Positions 1 to 14,411 are shown, counted from the first letter of the stretch. The stretch is 64,000 nucleotides of DNA from Chromera velia (GCA_018398765.1 JAHBMJ010001572.1:1-64000); one strand, 5' to 3'. The notes: a model not told the origin generated them from the letters alone. Program-made: numbers and translations.

Positions 1-698
1 CGGGCGAACTGGAGGGGCGCCTGGGGGTGGGTGGGCAGGGGCTGTGTGGTCGAGGGGGGGACGGCGCCTTGGACCTGAGTCTGCAGGCTTGTGCGTGTGG
101 GGGGAATGGGGGGATATGGCAATGGGGGCATCCCGAGGGGGCGCTGCATGGTCGTCATGGGAGCGCCTGAGGGGACCTTTTGCAGCTGCTGCTGGGGTGT
201 CGGGATTCCTGAATAGAGCCTTGTGGGGGGGTGATGCAGTGGCATCTCGGGTGGTTGATGTTGTTGTTGTTGGGGGATTTGGTTGAATGTCGGGAGGGGC
301 CCTGACCTTGCAGCGTTTTGGGGACTCAGAGGGGGTGCAGGTAGTTGATGGAGGTGGCGCGTTGAAGTGGAGACGGGTTGAACTGCCATCTGAGTAGGGG
401 GGAGACGGGAAAGGGTCGGCAAGGCGGTCGGGTTTTGGGCCTGTTGAGGGGGGAGAAGGGGCATGTACGACAGGTTGGTTGACGTGACGGGTCGATAGGG
501 TTGAGAGAAGGCTGCAGATGCAGGTCTGTATCCAGTGAAACGGGGAGACATTGAGGCCATGATACTGAAGGGGGGGAGAGGGGGGGGCCGGCCATAGAGG
601 AACATGCCGGTCTGCCTGACTGTGGTCGCCGTCGTTTTGCTTCTGAGCTTGTCCGCCTCTTTCTCCCTCTGCTGTTTCCTCTCTGCGTCCCAGTCTTT
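1..698 (-). CDS. Pro/Gln-rich coding exon, incomplete (runs off window); possible C-terminal extension of the M1 peptidase
   Basis: From a clear acceptor (TTGTTTGCAG, exon starts 698) the minus strand stays open for 232 codons to the window edge. It begins with a charged stretch (KDWDAERKQQREKEADKLRS) and then turns Pro-, Gln-, Thr- and Ser-rich with a QQQQ run near 265-275. There is no ATG between 698 and the M1 stop at 894, so this exon either starts inside itself (first ATG at 605) or is joined from upstream. The M1 last exon has a donor (DLR|GTCGGT, 915/914) in phase 0, the same phase as this exon, so a read-on protein is possible. A donor-like AAG|GTCAGG near 309 could end it earlier. 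No domain recognised; likely disordered. Confidence 0.5.
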
Positions 699-893
699 CT
701 GCAAACAAGAGAAGAAGGACGGAGGGTGAGCAGGAGTTTGAAATCGAACGAGAAAAAAAAGGTGCCGGTCTTTTCCTCTGCACTCCTTTCTCCCCCTTGC
801 GGCTAAATTCTGTTGTGCTGTCACTCGAGCACGAGAGCGCGCTGATTCCTGAAAGAAAGAGTCAGTTAGCTATGCCCCCTCCTTCCTTCCTTT

Positions 894-2900
894 CTAATAC
901 GCCAACCGACCGACCCTCAAGTCCCTCTCCACCATCTTCGCACACACAGCGTGGTACTTGGCTCTCTCCTTCGCGAAGGTCTCCCTGCACACATCCACGT
1001 TTAGTGACGGAGTGAGGAATATGAATGAAGACGAAAGCGCTTTCGCTTGTGACGCGCCTCGACGGACACAAACGCCTTCCCTCTTCCCTTCCTCTTTTTC
1101 CTGCCTCCCCGTCCCTCACTTCACAGAAGAACCCTTCCCTTCCTCTTTTCCTGCCTCCCCGTCCCGCACTTCACAGAAGAACCCGACCCAAGCAGACAAG
1201 GAAAGAAGAGACGAAAGACACAGACGATAAGGAAGCATCGACTGACGAAACGCCCCATCCCCCCATGCACCGTACCTTGCCAGAGCTTCAAAGCTCCCTC
1301 CCCTCATCATCAGTGCCTTGTACATCGGCCGGGTGAACTTCATGCGACCCTGCAGGGACACACACAAACACTCATTCATTCATTCATTCACTCACTCACT
1401 CATTCAGTCACTCATTCATTCATTCATTCATTCATTCATTCATGGTCGTTTTAGTCGATTTGTTCAGAGAAAGAGAAAGGGAAATAAGAGGTATAAGGAA
1501 GCGGGACGGATCGGGACACAACAGTCAGTAATGCCAAAATGTGCGGAACGTTCTCCTACACATAAACGAGGTCCCTCTTCGCATCAACTACGCAGAAACA
1601 TACAGACACATAAAGATAAAGAGGGGAAGAAAGAAAGAAGCTTCTTCTCATCTTCTCGAGATCAAACGGTCTTCCTGTTTTGCTCCGCCCTCCCCCTGAT
1701 CCCCCCCCCCACCTGTTGTCCCACGAACTCTGCCCCCAGTTTTGCGGCAGGCTCAAAGTCCAGAGCGATGCCGAGCAGACACCACGCGCTCTTCACCTGC
1801 ATGCATGCACACATAATCAAGTCCAGATTTGGACAGAGGAGAAAGGAGAAGGGGAAAAGCAAGAGACAAACAACCCGTCAATGGGAGAGCGGAAGCTCAG
1901 GGCCTGCCAGATCAGGCCCGACGCTGCGATGACAAGCGACTGCGAGGGAGCCTTTTCAACAAAAACGTAAACTCTCACACACCTCCAACCCTTACCAAAG
2001 TCACATTCCTTTGCTTACATATCTCAAAACACGTCCTCTACCATAGTCCAATCAAACCATTCTTTCTCTTGCCTCCTGCCTGACCTCACAGTCCTTTGTT
2101 TTGGAGAATCCGAACGAATCGTCCAGCTTCTGGCACCACGCCGCAGCCCCCCCCCCCTTCATTGCCTCCCTCATCTCGGGTGCCTTCTCCAACAGTCTCT
2201 GCAGCAGCAGCGTCCTCTTCACAGAACCCCAGGAGGAGACCTCAGAGACGATTTTCGGATCATCAAGGGGGGAGGAGGAGGTGGCGAGACTGCAGGCAGC
2301 CGCAACCAACGTAAGAAACAGAGAAGGCTGCATGAAGAAAAAGAGACAAAGCGTCAAACACACAAGCCCTGCAGGCATCGTAGGAGGGCGACAGGACTTT
2401 CCTCTCCTTTCACGGAATACCGCAAAGAAGCCTGTGAACAAACATAACAGAGAAAGAGAAAGAGAAACGCCACACAAAAAAAGGGGAGAACTGCCTAAGA
2501 TTAGACCATGTGCAGAGAAGGTCTCTTTAAAGACAAGACTGCGCACCTGTTTGCGAGTTCCTCGACTCTCTTCCTGGGCCTCTCATCGATGTACGGCATC
2601 TTCTTGGGCATCCCTGGCTCCGTCCTCATCTCCTCCCAGTCGATCATGTGCACCGCGCCGAACTTCTCTGGGGGGAACTCTGACAGGAAAATACTCCTGC
2701 AAACAGACAGTTAAGCCGATGCATGCACAGACAATCAAGAGAAAGGAGACAGACTCACCAGAAGAGAGAGAGAAAAAAAAAAACGGTGGATGAAATGGGC
2801 CGGAGATGCGTTCCCTGCAATCTCAGCATCATTCCAACTGTCTCGTCCTCTCTCTGTATGTCGTTTGTGTGTTTGTGTGTGCACGCGTGACCGTGTATGA

Positions 2901-2936
<36 letters not shown>

Positions 2937-3769
2937 ATTTCTCTGTCGGAGAACCGTGCTCAAATGGGCATTTGTGTGTCAGCGTGCCGTATTCAGCGGC
3001 GCCAGCTTTGCGCTCTTCCGAGTGTAGAGAAAACTGAGCAACGAAGGAGGGAGGAACACATGGAAGGGAAGAAACACCCAAAAGAAAGCGACTTACTTGA
3101 AATCATCAAACCTCACGACCCCGCCCTGCACGCACGCACACGGGCAGACACAGACGCACACACCAAGGAGGAGGGGGNGGGGGGGGGGGGGGGGGAGGGA
3201 TTTGAAAACCGGGTAGAGACAGGCATGCAGGTAGGTGGGAAAGAGCTCAGATCCCCTTCAAAACGTCAGCATTGCAAGAGCGGAGACAATCGACGCTTTC
3301 TCATAAAACAACACGTTCCAATTAGCGTGGTCTTGCCATCTGCCCGCCTGTGATTGACCTTCACCTTCTTGAGGCATTCTTCATTTGAATGGCATATGCG
3401 ATGAACGAAGAAAATAGCAAATAAACGAATAAACGAATAAATAAGTAAAAGAAAGAAAGAAAGAAAACAGACTTACCGCATGTTTGTCAAAGTACTTCTT
3501 CAAGAATTTGTGAAACCGGAGAGGCTCCCCGGGGACAACCAGCTGCTGGAGCCAGAGGAGAAAGAGGTACCCCTGCAAGCAAGTGCCGTTTTCATTAATG
3601 GAGTTTCCGGGCGCCGCCTTTTTGTGCCTTCCGCTTCACCCATTCACGAACGTGCAGCTCCTTTTCCGGGATCCGTGAATGAGACGGATAGACTGGCGAG
3701 AAAGGGGAAAAGGGAGCCAGCAAAAATGGGAGGGGGCGCGCGCGCACCCTCACACACGAACACACAAAC

Positions 3770-3807
<38 letters not shown>

Positions 3808-5603
3808 AGAGAGGAAACTGTGAGCATAGACTGACCTACCTTCTCATAGGGAACTGAAGAGAAGGCATCGTCAGGGTCCTCCCCCCTCAGTTGCGGTTGC
3901 AGTTTTGTGAATTCGTGAGAGGCCCCGAAGGACGAAATCTGTAGAAAGTCATGCAAACATGTCGACAATGTGCGTCACTTCCTCTTACATGCACATGGAT
4001 GGAGACTGACAGATTTGAAAAGTCTGGGTGAAAGAGAGAAGACCTGAAGAAGGTCGGCTGGCTGACACGACAAAGCGACACCAACAAAAAATCGCAAAAG
4101 AAGCAAATGGACAAGACGAAAAAGAACAAACAATTAAAAAATGGGGGAACAAATGCCCTCCCTTCGTCTCTCCACCAAGGAAGGAAGCAAGGAAGGAAGA
4201 AAGTCAGAAAAGAAAAAAAATGAAAGAGAGAAGCGAGGAAAAACAAGTAGACCGACGCTCTCTTCCAGGTGGGCGACTCCAAGGCACGAGGCGAGACTCG
4301 CGGCTTCCTGCAAAAATACGTTTTGTGCAACCAGAAAAGGACAAGGGGGGAGCGTCATGTTGATTCATCCCCCCTCTCACATGAATCGAGACAGACGTCC
4401 AAACACAACCACATCCCGTCTTGAAATACATCTCTCGATCCCATCAAAATTCCAGCGCACCCGTTGGGGCAAGGCGATGCACTTCCGTGAACTCTCACAA
4501 CTCTCCCTCGATTCCCTTTCTTTTCTTTTCCCTTTCCTTCCCTGACCTTTCCTTCCAGTTCCCTCAGCACCGCCCTCTCCGTGAAGACGGTAAACCCCTC
4601 ATTCATCCAGAAATCGTCCCACCTCTCATTCGTCACAAGGTTGCCTGACCAGCTGTGAGCGATTTCTGCACACACACAGAGACGTGCAGACATGCAGAGA
4701 CAAGATGCAAAAGAACAAACACCCTCTGTTTCCTCACCTTTCTGGTCATGTCTGGGACGGAGGAGGGCCCCACGGTCCTCCTTGGAAACAGCGTTGAAAA
4801 TTGGACAGAAGGAGAGACCACTTGAACAAGATTGCAGATCCAGACAAACCCAAGGGAGAGTCGAACTACAAAGCTGACGTGTGGCCCTTGTCTGACGAGG
4901 GAAGCACGCGCGCACAAACCGACAAACCGACCATGGATGACGACGTTGGCGTGTGAACGGTCTCCCGCCAGAAGCGTTGGAGTCACAAAGGTCAGCATGG
5001 GGTTCTCCATTCCTCCGTATCTGCACGCATGCATTCCGGTGAGTCATCTCGCCTGCGGTTCTTTTACCTTTCGAGACCTTCGAGTGCGAAGGCAACCTGC
5101 CAATTTGATGCTCACAGGAACAAAAAGGGGAAACAGCGGAGAAATTAGTCACGATCTGGTCATCTCTTCTCTCTGAAGTCAAACAAAGTAAGGTAAAAAG
5201 AGGATGGCAAAACTGAAAACGGAAAAGAAAGGTTGACAAGGAAGGACGACAGGTATCCGTCCGCACCACAACGGAGAGCTGACTGACGGAAATGAGGGCG
5301 GGAGCACGACCAGGTCATACCTGCCCCACACATACTTCCCACACAGCTCCTCCCCCTTCTTCAGGAACGTCTCTGTCTCCGCAAACTCCCACGCACTCGC
5401 CTCGACCAAAGACGGTTCTGCCCATACAGCACACCTCCCAGAGATCTCCCTCCTCTCCAATCGACCCGCCAAGATTGTCAACAGGTAGGTGGGAATGGAC
5501 ACCGGCTGCATGCAAATCGGAAATTAAGGCCAGAAAACAAAACAGAAAAAATGCGGCTTGCGAAGAAGAGCCAAGACGGCATCCGATCTGCCACAAAGGT
5601 CAT

Positions 5604-5641
<38 letters not shown>

Positions 5642-7005
5642 CCACCACGGAATCCCCCCGACATATGCGAAGGTCTGGGAAACAATAGAGAGGCCGACCT
5701 GATTGAAAGTGAAGATTGTCTCTCCGTCTCCTTCCTTCTCCTCCTTTCCTGTCGTGTGGGCACTCATCAGCGCCTGCAGTCCTGACGGAACTTTGAGCTT
5801 CCCCGTGTACGTGATCTTCCTGGCGGGCGTGTCTTGGCAAGGCACTATCGACCTCGCGTGGATGGCCTGGCATTGGGTGAAGTAGAAGGGTTGGGCTGCA
5901 GGTTCAAGAACACACACATGGACTTGTTTTCAGACATTATGGGAAAATCTAGAAACCCGGCATGGGTGAATCAGGAAGAGCGGGTGTGTGTGTGGCAGAT
6001 AGAATCGCGTGGGAAACTGGGGGAGAGAGAGGGTCTCAGGTAGACGGTAGGAGAACTGAGTGGGAAAGGACCAGAAGCAAGCAGCACACCCAGGAAGGAG
6101 ATCGGCGAGGAAACGGACTCTTGTCTGCAGTCTGGATGGCGTCAAGGAATTGTCCCGCAGGGCAGTCTTCCCCTGTTCCTGCACACAGACACAGACACCG
6201 ACACAGACACACACATACACAAAATACGCGCACTGCGCCATGGCTCGATACGAGCACGAATCGAGGAGAAAGCAGACAGAGCCACTTGGCGTGGAGACTC
6301 ATGAAAGACATCTTCAGAGGACTAACTCGTCTGTAGCAGAATGCAATGTGTTCTATCATAGAGAATTTTCTTCCTTGTCCTGAGAAGACGGTATCTTGGG
6401 ACAAAAAAAGAGAGCATGAAGGACAGAGTGCCACGGTGGGTAAGAAGGCGCCACCCCCTTGCCTGCACAAAATTCCGAAACAGAAAAAAAAATCTGCAGC
6501 TGCACAGTACAATGAGGGCAAATCAGACTCTTGGTACTTCAACGACCTGTAAGGCAGCATACAGCCACCGGTCTACCTGCTCCACCACCGAACACCCGTC
6601 CCTTCCGTGAAGCCCTGACAAAATGCACCCGTGCCAAAAGAATATTTCATCAAACCAACCAGTACTGTAGAATATTTTGACCTCGTACTTCTGCTGCTTT
6701 TGTCCAGATGGGAGCTCGACCTTCAACTGTTTGCCCAGAGCCTCCGACTCCTCCCCGAAGGAGAACGAGAGGGGGGAGCTCTTCCCATCAGAAGACTCCA
6801 AAGTCACCTTCTCGACGCTCACATTGCGCGTGTCGAACCAGACCTCCCCACTGGCTGGGAATCTGTTGACGGTCAGAGTGTGGGAGACAGACCCAACCAG
6901 TTTCTTCTGTTCAAAGTCCACAGTCAGATCCAGAGACAGATGCTGCGTGAAAATTTCGTCGTAATTCGAGAACGTCGAGTGGTCCCGTGCACCGTCGCCA
7001 CTCAT
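894..7005 (-). CDS. Leukotriene A4 hydrolase-type aminopeptidase (peptidase family M1)
   Basis: Zinc metallopeptidase expected to trim N-terminal residues from peptides in the cytosol; animal homologues also hydrolyse the epoxide LTA4. Exons on the minus strand (high to low): 7005-6660, 6178-6119, 5895-5699, 5505-5288, 5020-4932, 4665-4547, 4307-4257, 3938-3840, 3572-3477, 3125-3097, 2696-2547, 2289-2085, about 1939-1868, 1796-1713, 1349-1276, 984-894; about 659 residues against 611 in human. The start has the family opening [24 protein letters not shown], the substrate-side YGGMENP, zinc site HEIAHSW (split by an intron), and third ligand in WMNEGF follow in order; [14 protein letters not shown] is the conserved C-terminal helix motif. 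All phases join except the donor of the exon ending near 1868, which is uncertain. No signal peptide. The stop at 894-896 may not be the only end: a donor at 914 could splice to the exon at 698. Confidence 0.92.
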
Positions 7006-7777
7006 TTTCGTTTCCTTCTATTCCTGTGACCAAGCGTCGTCCTGGTTAAATTAAGGAAAAGCGCTGCCGATGCTGCGACTGACAGCGCCACCTGAAGAGG
7101 TTCAGTAGCCTGTCAGAAAAAACCGACAATGCGAAAACGAAAAAACAGTTGTGAGTGAATTCGTAAAATCTTCACACGGATATATAGCGGTGCTTCGGGA
7201 GATGAATGGCAGCAACTAATAGGATCTGACAGGAAGGGACGACTAAAAGGGCACCCAGACACACACTGAGCGGAAGGGCCTGATAACGAAGTACGACGAA
7301 GAGAGCGGCATTGAAGTCTTGGGACTCAGGAGCCGAGACGCACGTGTTGTCCCAAGCGTCTCCGCGGAAGTGCCCCACAAGCAACTTCGTGTCTCGCACG
7401 GCACTCATGTGAAGTGCCGTCGCTTTCCAAGCAAGTCGAAAGACTGCAGAGGGTGCATGGACATTGAAGTGATCGATGACAAATGGTGGACAATGCAATT
7501 AATTGCCGCTCTCATTGCACACTCAGGCTGTCTGATCTTGTCCTCGTGCCCGTTTTGTTCGTGTAGGCATTCGGTGATTGCGTGTGAGACTCCGCGCGAG
7601 AGAGAGCCGACAGCACAAGCAGACGAAGAAGCCGAAGCGAAACAGCGTCTCCTTCCAGTCTGCATGGCTGTGTTGTCTTCTTACTGCCTCGCGTGACCTG
7701 ACTGGCTTACTAAGTGAGGGAGACCTACCTTACTCATAAGAACAAAGAGAAGGTGGAAGGTTCAACGAGAAAACAAA
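7006..7777. promoter_or_regulatory. Divergent intergenic region between two peptidase genes
   Basis: These 772 bases separate the start codons of the minus-strand M1 gene and the plus-strand M28 gene, so both promoters and 5' leaders must lie here unless untranslated first exons are further away. A TATATAG string sits near 7180. No convincing coding frame, tRNA or repeat was seen. The bounds are those of the start codons, not of a mapped promoter. Confidence 0.5.
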
Positions 7778-10700
7778 ATGGTGAAAACGGGGGCCACCTT
7801 GCTTGCCGCTCTTGGCTTTTTCAGGGCAGATGCGGCCTTCTTCTCAGAGCAATTTTCGGCTTCGGTCTCGGCCTCTGTGTCCTCCCAGCGCATCCGTCAG
7901 CATCTCAAGGACATAACAGCATTCGTCAGTCAGAGAGTCGGGCAGCCAGGCAATTCAGTTCAATTAATCTTGTGTGAAAGTGTGCACTGCGCAAGTATGT
8001 ACATGCAGCTCAGTCTGCCTCTCATACACAGGAGGGGAAAATTAACGCTCCACTATGACTTATGAGTCGTCTGAACAGATTCTTTCTCTGCCTATGCAGC
8101 CAAAAGTGAATTTCGTTCCATCATGCCCTCAGATGGTGTGAACGCAAAAAGTGAGACTGACTGACACACACATCAGGCTCTTAATGACACTCGCCGCCTC
8201 CTTTCCTTTCGATTCATCTTGTCATCCTCTGGACCCCCCTTTTTACATTTTCGTGTAGAGAAAGGGAAAGTTTCAAAGAGTGCAGTCGAGCGGGAAAAGC
8301 TTCTCATATGTGAAGCGACACTGCAGAGTGTCGGGTTTGTTTTTTGTTTTCGAGTGAATTAGTTGACATCGAAGTCTCCCCTCTTCCATCCCATCTCCTC
8401 TGCTCTCCTCTTGGTGCAGGAGCACGTTGCGGGCACAGAGGGGGACCACAAGAGCGCCCAGCTCGTTCTGCAACACTTCAAAGACCTCGGGTGGAACGCC
8501 TGGATAGAGGAAGAGGGTTGGTTCGTTGGTCGGCATTCTGTCTCTCAGTGTGTCAGCGCCTGTGTCTGCGAAAACGAAGTTGTGATACGAAAAGGAAAAG
8601 AAAGATCCCTGAAAGTGCTGAGTTGAGGCAAAACAACAGAAGGGCGAACAACCTCTGCATGAGGACGCAGATGGGCGAGTGATCGGGGGAGATGCATGGG
8701 GGTTTTGGTCTATCATGGATCTACGTTTCCCCCCGCATTTTTCATTTCGGAACCGACTTTTTCGCCGTGATGCAACCGTTTTTCGCCTTCGTCTTTCCAT
8801 GGCACTGCACATACATACTTCCTCTTGAAATGTCTCCCGTTGCAACATGAGTGACGAGTGTGGGAATATTGTGTGTGCACTGTGAATATGACAGCCGGGT
8901 TCGTCGCATGGCTGTATAAAGTTCGATCCGTCTTTTTTCAATGGCTCTACGGCACGGGTCACTGGAGTTGTCTGTCGTGCTACTATCCTTATAATCCCCA
9001 TGCACGTGACTAATTCCACCCCTTTTCTTGCTGGTTGCATTCATATGTCATGCATGCAGAGGTGCTCTTGAATTACCCCCTGGAGAACTACCTCGGTTTG
9101 ATGATGCCCTCCTCTTCGTCTTCCTCTGCTGTTGAGGTGGAGGAGGGGAAGGACAAAAAAGAATCGGAATGGGGAGTGGAGGAGGCAAGGAGACTCAGGA
9201 GGGAGGCTGTGGGAGGAGACGGGGATGATGATGATGAAATGAGACCCCAAATCCTTCTCGAACAGGAGGTACGTCGGCTTTCTTTAAGGAGGGGTGGCAA
9301 GAAGCGGGCTGTAGCTCCTCACCTTTTCTGCCTCCTCCTCTCTCTTTACTCAAGCCGCCAAGTGGTAGCTTCTTTGTCTTCTGCACCAGTTGTTGCGTTC
9401 TCGTATTTTTGGTTACTTCTTTTGGGCCCTCCGCTGGTCTTCCGCCCTCTCTTTGTCCCTTCCTTCCCGTCTCCCTCTTTGTTTCTGTGCGTGCTGATGA
9501 ATCGGTTTTGGGGTAATGAGGAGTCTGCAGGGTGCGCAGCGGCAGCGGCCTCGGTCGCTTCTTGTGTGTTGTGTCCGTTCTCAACAGCCAATCTATCGGA
9601 ATGAGGAGAGAAGATGTTGGCGTGTGTTTCTGCATTTCCGTCTCCTTCTGTCTTTATCTGCAGATTTCCCTCTCGGAGCCGGTTCTTCCAGGGGATGAAA
9701 CGTCCGACACCCCTCTGAGAAACATGACCTTCTTCGGCTACGGTGAGTCTGCGAAGTCCTTTTCCTTCGCCTCCCTCTCTTGTGCACCCACGGGCCAGCG
9801 GGCCTTCTTATTTTCTCTGAGAAGAAAGGTCCGCAGACAAAGAAGAGAACCGAGCAGGAGGCCGGCAAACTCTTGTGGGAAGGTCGGAAGACGAATTGGA
9901 AACATCGGGGAAGGGCAAAACTTGGGGGAGAGCTGAATTGGAGGCAAGTGATGAGAGCAGAGAGGCGTGCTGCACACTGTATCCCCAATTGAGGATTTTG
10001 GATTTCTCCTTTTGTGTGGATTTTGTGCAGCCCCATCCGGTGAGGCCGTTGCCCCGTTTGTGTACGTGAACTTTGGGACCCCCGAGGATTTTGCGGAATT
10101 GGAGAGAATGAAGGTGGACGTGCGGTCAGTCAAGTCACTCACCTGTAATTTGACCGGAATGGGGGGAGGGTGATTTGTCAAGTGCGGAATGGAAATGAAT
10201 GAGAACGCAGGGGTGTGTGGTGTGTGCGTCATTGGCGGTGACGGCGACACATTTCGTGTTCTCAAAGACTCAAAGAAGCACACGAGTCAAGTCAGGTCAT
10301 TCGATTTCTTTAATAATAATGAATTGTCTCTCGGTGTCAAAAAGTCAATTCCATTTTCCACAATTGGAATGTGTGGGGCTGCAGTATGCCGTTGCGGGCC
10401 TGTCTTTACTCCCCGTCCAATACTCACGCATGCCAACGCTGCACCAGAAACGTGATTGTGAGAGCGAGCAGTATAATTGTTTGAAAGTCTAGTTCCTGCG
10501 GTATGCACATGAACGTGTATGCCTCTCTTTGGTTGATCGCAGAGGAAAAATTGGACTCGCCCGTTACGGAAAGAACTTTCGGGGTCTAAAGGTGCGTTGC
10601 ATGGCTTGCTCTCGTGATCCCGTGAGACGGGAAACAAGAGGGGNNNNNNNNNNNNNNNNNNNNNNNNNNNNNNNNNNNNNNNNNNNNNNNNNNNNNNNNN

Positions 10701-12380
10701 NNNNNNNNNNNNNNNNNNNNNNNNNNNNNNNNNNNNNNNNNNNNNNNNNNNNNNNNNNNNNNNNNNNNNNNNNNNNNNNNNNNNNNNNNNNNNNNNNNNN
10801 NNNNNNNNNNNNNNNNNNNNNNNNNNNNNNNNNNNNNNNNNNNNNNNNNNNNNNNNNNNNNNNNNNNNNNNNNNNNNNNNNNNNNNNNNNNNNNNNNNNN
10901 NNNNNNNNNNNNNNNNNNNNNNNNNNNNNNNGGGGGGGGGGGGGGGGCGTACGGTGAGACAAAGTGCGGGAAAAAAAAAGATATTCCGTCAATTGCAGAT
11001 CACTATGCCCACGGGGATTCCGTGCCCTAAGTACGCACACACACAAAAATTTGGAAACTCGACTATGTAGGCATGCAGAAACCAGGGTTGAAGCATGACA
11101 AAACCCTCAATCATCGGGTTGAAGGTCAGGGGGCACCTGCGTGTGGCAGGCCCCAATGCCCGTCTACTGCCCCACTGGCAGCCCACAGCTCTTTAATCTA
11201 ACCTAGAGAAAGAAAGAAGAGAGCCTGCCCCCAGGTTGACGGTCACTGACAGGCCGCTGCCCTGCAGAAAGGAGAAAGCAGCACACATGCACAGAGGGGC
11301 ATGCAGGGAGACGGACGGGCAAATCCTCGAGTTCTCTTTACTCCAATAAAAATTTGATGGAAAAGGCTGTTCTATGGACCCCTCCGACCTCAAAGATGTA
11401 TTCAACAACTTTGGAGACCCCCATTTGGTCACTTGAGCCCTGACCCAAGATCTGCCCCTGCCTCGACTTTGCACGATCTCTCCAGCCAGAAAAGAGACGG
11501 CAGACAAATGCATGCACGGGCGGCCCCGGAAGGCAGTGCGAAAGTGGGCAAAGCAATGTGCAATTTACTATTGATGAATGGAAGCGAGCGCAGGAGCAAA
11601 GTGGAACGAGTGGAGAAACCCGGGGAGAGAGAAACCCACGCTTCCCTTGCTTCACCTTATCCTATGTGTGTGTGCGTGAGTTTGTACGTGTGTGTGTGCG
11701 TGAGTTTGTACGTCTCTGCCTGTCTGTCCGTCTGTCTGTCTGTCTGTCCGTTCGAGCACAAATTGAGAGAAAGAGAGCTGGGGTGGTCAGAGAAGACGAC
11801 GCATCGATCATGGAAGCTCTTTCTTTTCGGCCCTGCATGGGCACATATCTCTCTCTTCCTTCCACTGTGCTGTTCCGACGGTCTTTTTTCCCTGATCTCT
11901 ACTGCTTCTCATTTCCGTGTCTTTTCTTCTCCCCCGCGTTGTTTCTCGTTTCTCTTCTTTTCTCTTCTGTTCTGTTCAGGTGAAAAACGCAGAGGAGAGG
12001 GGCATGAAAGCCCTGCTGATCTACAGCGACCCCGAGCAAGACGGGGAGGGACAGGGACCTGCTTACCCAGAGGGAGCGAGTCAGTCGTGACTGTCAGAAG
12101 TTTTGGGGGCGGGGCACATGAAGGATCAAGAAAGGAGAGGGAGAAATTTGCGCCTCTCTTTAATTTTGCTTACAAATAAGTGAGAAAGGGAAAGGGGAGA
12201 CGGAAGTTCGAGGAGGAAGGGGGTGGAATGCCGAGGCAGGGTGGGAGTAGAGACACACTGTGGGGGAGTGCGGAAGAGATAGAGAAGTAGAGGTCTTTCT
12301 CAGTGCCGTATTCACAAGCGCACGAGCTCTTTCTTCTGCGGTTCTGCATCCGCTTTCCTACCAACTGTCGTGTTTCTCTT

Positions 12381-12429
<49 letters not shown>

Positions 12430-12461
12430 CTCTCCCCCTCCCTCCCTCCCTCCCTCCCTCC

Positions 12462-12496
<35 letters not shown>

Positions 12497-14366
12497 TGTG
12501 TCTGTCTGTCTGTGTGTCTGTGTGTGTGTGCAGCAAGACCCAAGTTCGGAATGCAGAGAGGCAGCGTGCAGTTCAACTCGCTCTGCCCTGGTCAGCTTAA
12601 GGCGAGGGAAAAAGAAGCACAGTCTGTGAGAGTGAATTTCGGTCGATGCATTTTGACAGTCATGTATACCCAACGGGTGTGCGAAAAAAACTGGCAAGGA
12701 GGGCGGGGGAAATTTCACGGCTCCTCTGCGGCTGTGCCTTTTAGAGCCCTTGGGTAGCCAATGCTCTTCTTCCTCCCCTCTTTCGTCTTCTATCATGTTT
12801 TTCTTCTTGCTGTCTGACTTGCGACATCGTTCCTGTCCTCCAACGGTGTTTATTCACTTCTTGCCACTGACGTCCCAGCGGAGACCGTCTTTCTTTCTCC
12901 CTTTGTTTTCGCATCCTTTCACATGCTCTCCTTCATTTGCATCCTGCTCTCCTGCCGCCTCGCTCCCTGCACGCACGCACTCGCAGGGGACCCGGGAAGC
13001 CCTCGCAGTCAGAAGAAGTGCGGGTTCGATCCGGTAAGTGGAAGGAAATGAATGGGAGCAGTCGGTTTGGGTTGGGTTGGGGGCACTGCCATTTTCGTTC
13101 GTTGGAGAGGCAAGAAGGGAGGGGGTGCGGGTTTGGGTGCAGAGAGTGTGGAGGGTTGGGATGGGTTCCTTCACTTGTTTCTTATTTTGTCTCGGAAATT
13201 GATCGATACGTCTGTACTGCATGGATATTTCTGTTCTTGCTGCTGTGCACTTTTGCTTTCGTCTCTCCCCCTGGCCTTCTCTGTGGATGCGTGTGTCTCT
13301 GTGAAGATCTTTTGTTCGTCTATACGTTTATCTGTGGGTGTGGGTGTACACATGTGTGCAGGAAGAGTTAATCCCCCGTATTCCCTGTCAGCCTCTCAGC
13401 TGGGGGTCGGCCCTTGAAATCTTCAAGCAGATGGGGGGACAGGTTTGTCCTGCCTTTCCTTCAGTTGTTCCTCCTTTGCTTCCTTCCGTTCTGAGGTATT
13501 TTCTTTTCTTTTGCCTTTCTGCTGAACTGCCTTCGGGCCTGTCTGTCTGCACAGAGGGAAACCAAAGGAACCTGTAGTCCGTTTGCCTGTCTGTCTGTAT
13601 ACATTTTCTTCTTTTGTCTTCTTCCGGCTTGAAGTATTCAGTTCTAGGCATTCCATATAGCTGATTCGTTTTTCTTCCCATCCAACGTTCCCTGTTTGTA
13701 TCTCTCTTGATCCTTTAACCCCCCCCCTTTGAACCAACCCCCTGCCTGCAGGACGCCCCGAAGTCGTTTGTCGGGGGTATCCCCGACCTCGTCTATAAGA
13801 CAGGCCCCAGCTCTGTGAAGGGACATCTCAAGGTGGGGGTGGGGGTGGGAAGCGTGTATGTGTGAGAGAGAGAGAGAGAATGTGAAACAATATTTTTGAG
13901 AATGTCTGACTGATTGTTCGTGGTGTGAATTGTTGTGATTAAAGCGGGGCATCCACTGCCCCTGCAGGTCCTTGTATATTTATGGCATGCTCACATCATT
14001 GTTCACTCAAAGGAGACTGTACTTGTTTGTGTTCAGGTGAAGAATGAGTTCATGCGGAAGAAGATTTGGAATGTCGTAGCGGAACTGGAAGGAGGTAAGT
14101 GGGCTTAATGGTGGGGTCAAAACTTCCTTTTTTTTTCAGGGGTCTTGGAAGGAATTTTCGGGCTCCCTTCTCCCCCTTCTTATCGTTCTTTGCCCCCTTC
14201 ATCTTCAGTTTTCTGACAGAGGGCGATGGCAAATGAAGATGGGGGCTCGGAGCTGGGCTTGAGACACCTCTTTCTTCCCTTCAGGGCGCATTGACCCTTC
14301 TTTCTTTCTGGGCTTTGTTCCGCTCGTGGCTTCGTTTGTTTAACTAAGCATCATCACTATTCTCTC

Positions 14367-14411
<45 letters not shown>

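Noticed and set aside
9035-9604. 189-codon plus-strand frame as a gene of its own
   Set aside because: Its first part is M28 exon 3 (9060-9268); the rest is intron 3 read through.
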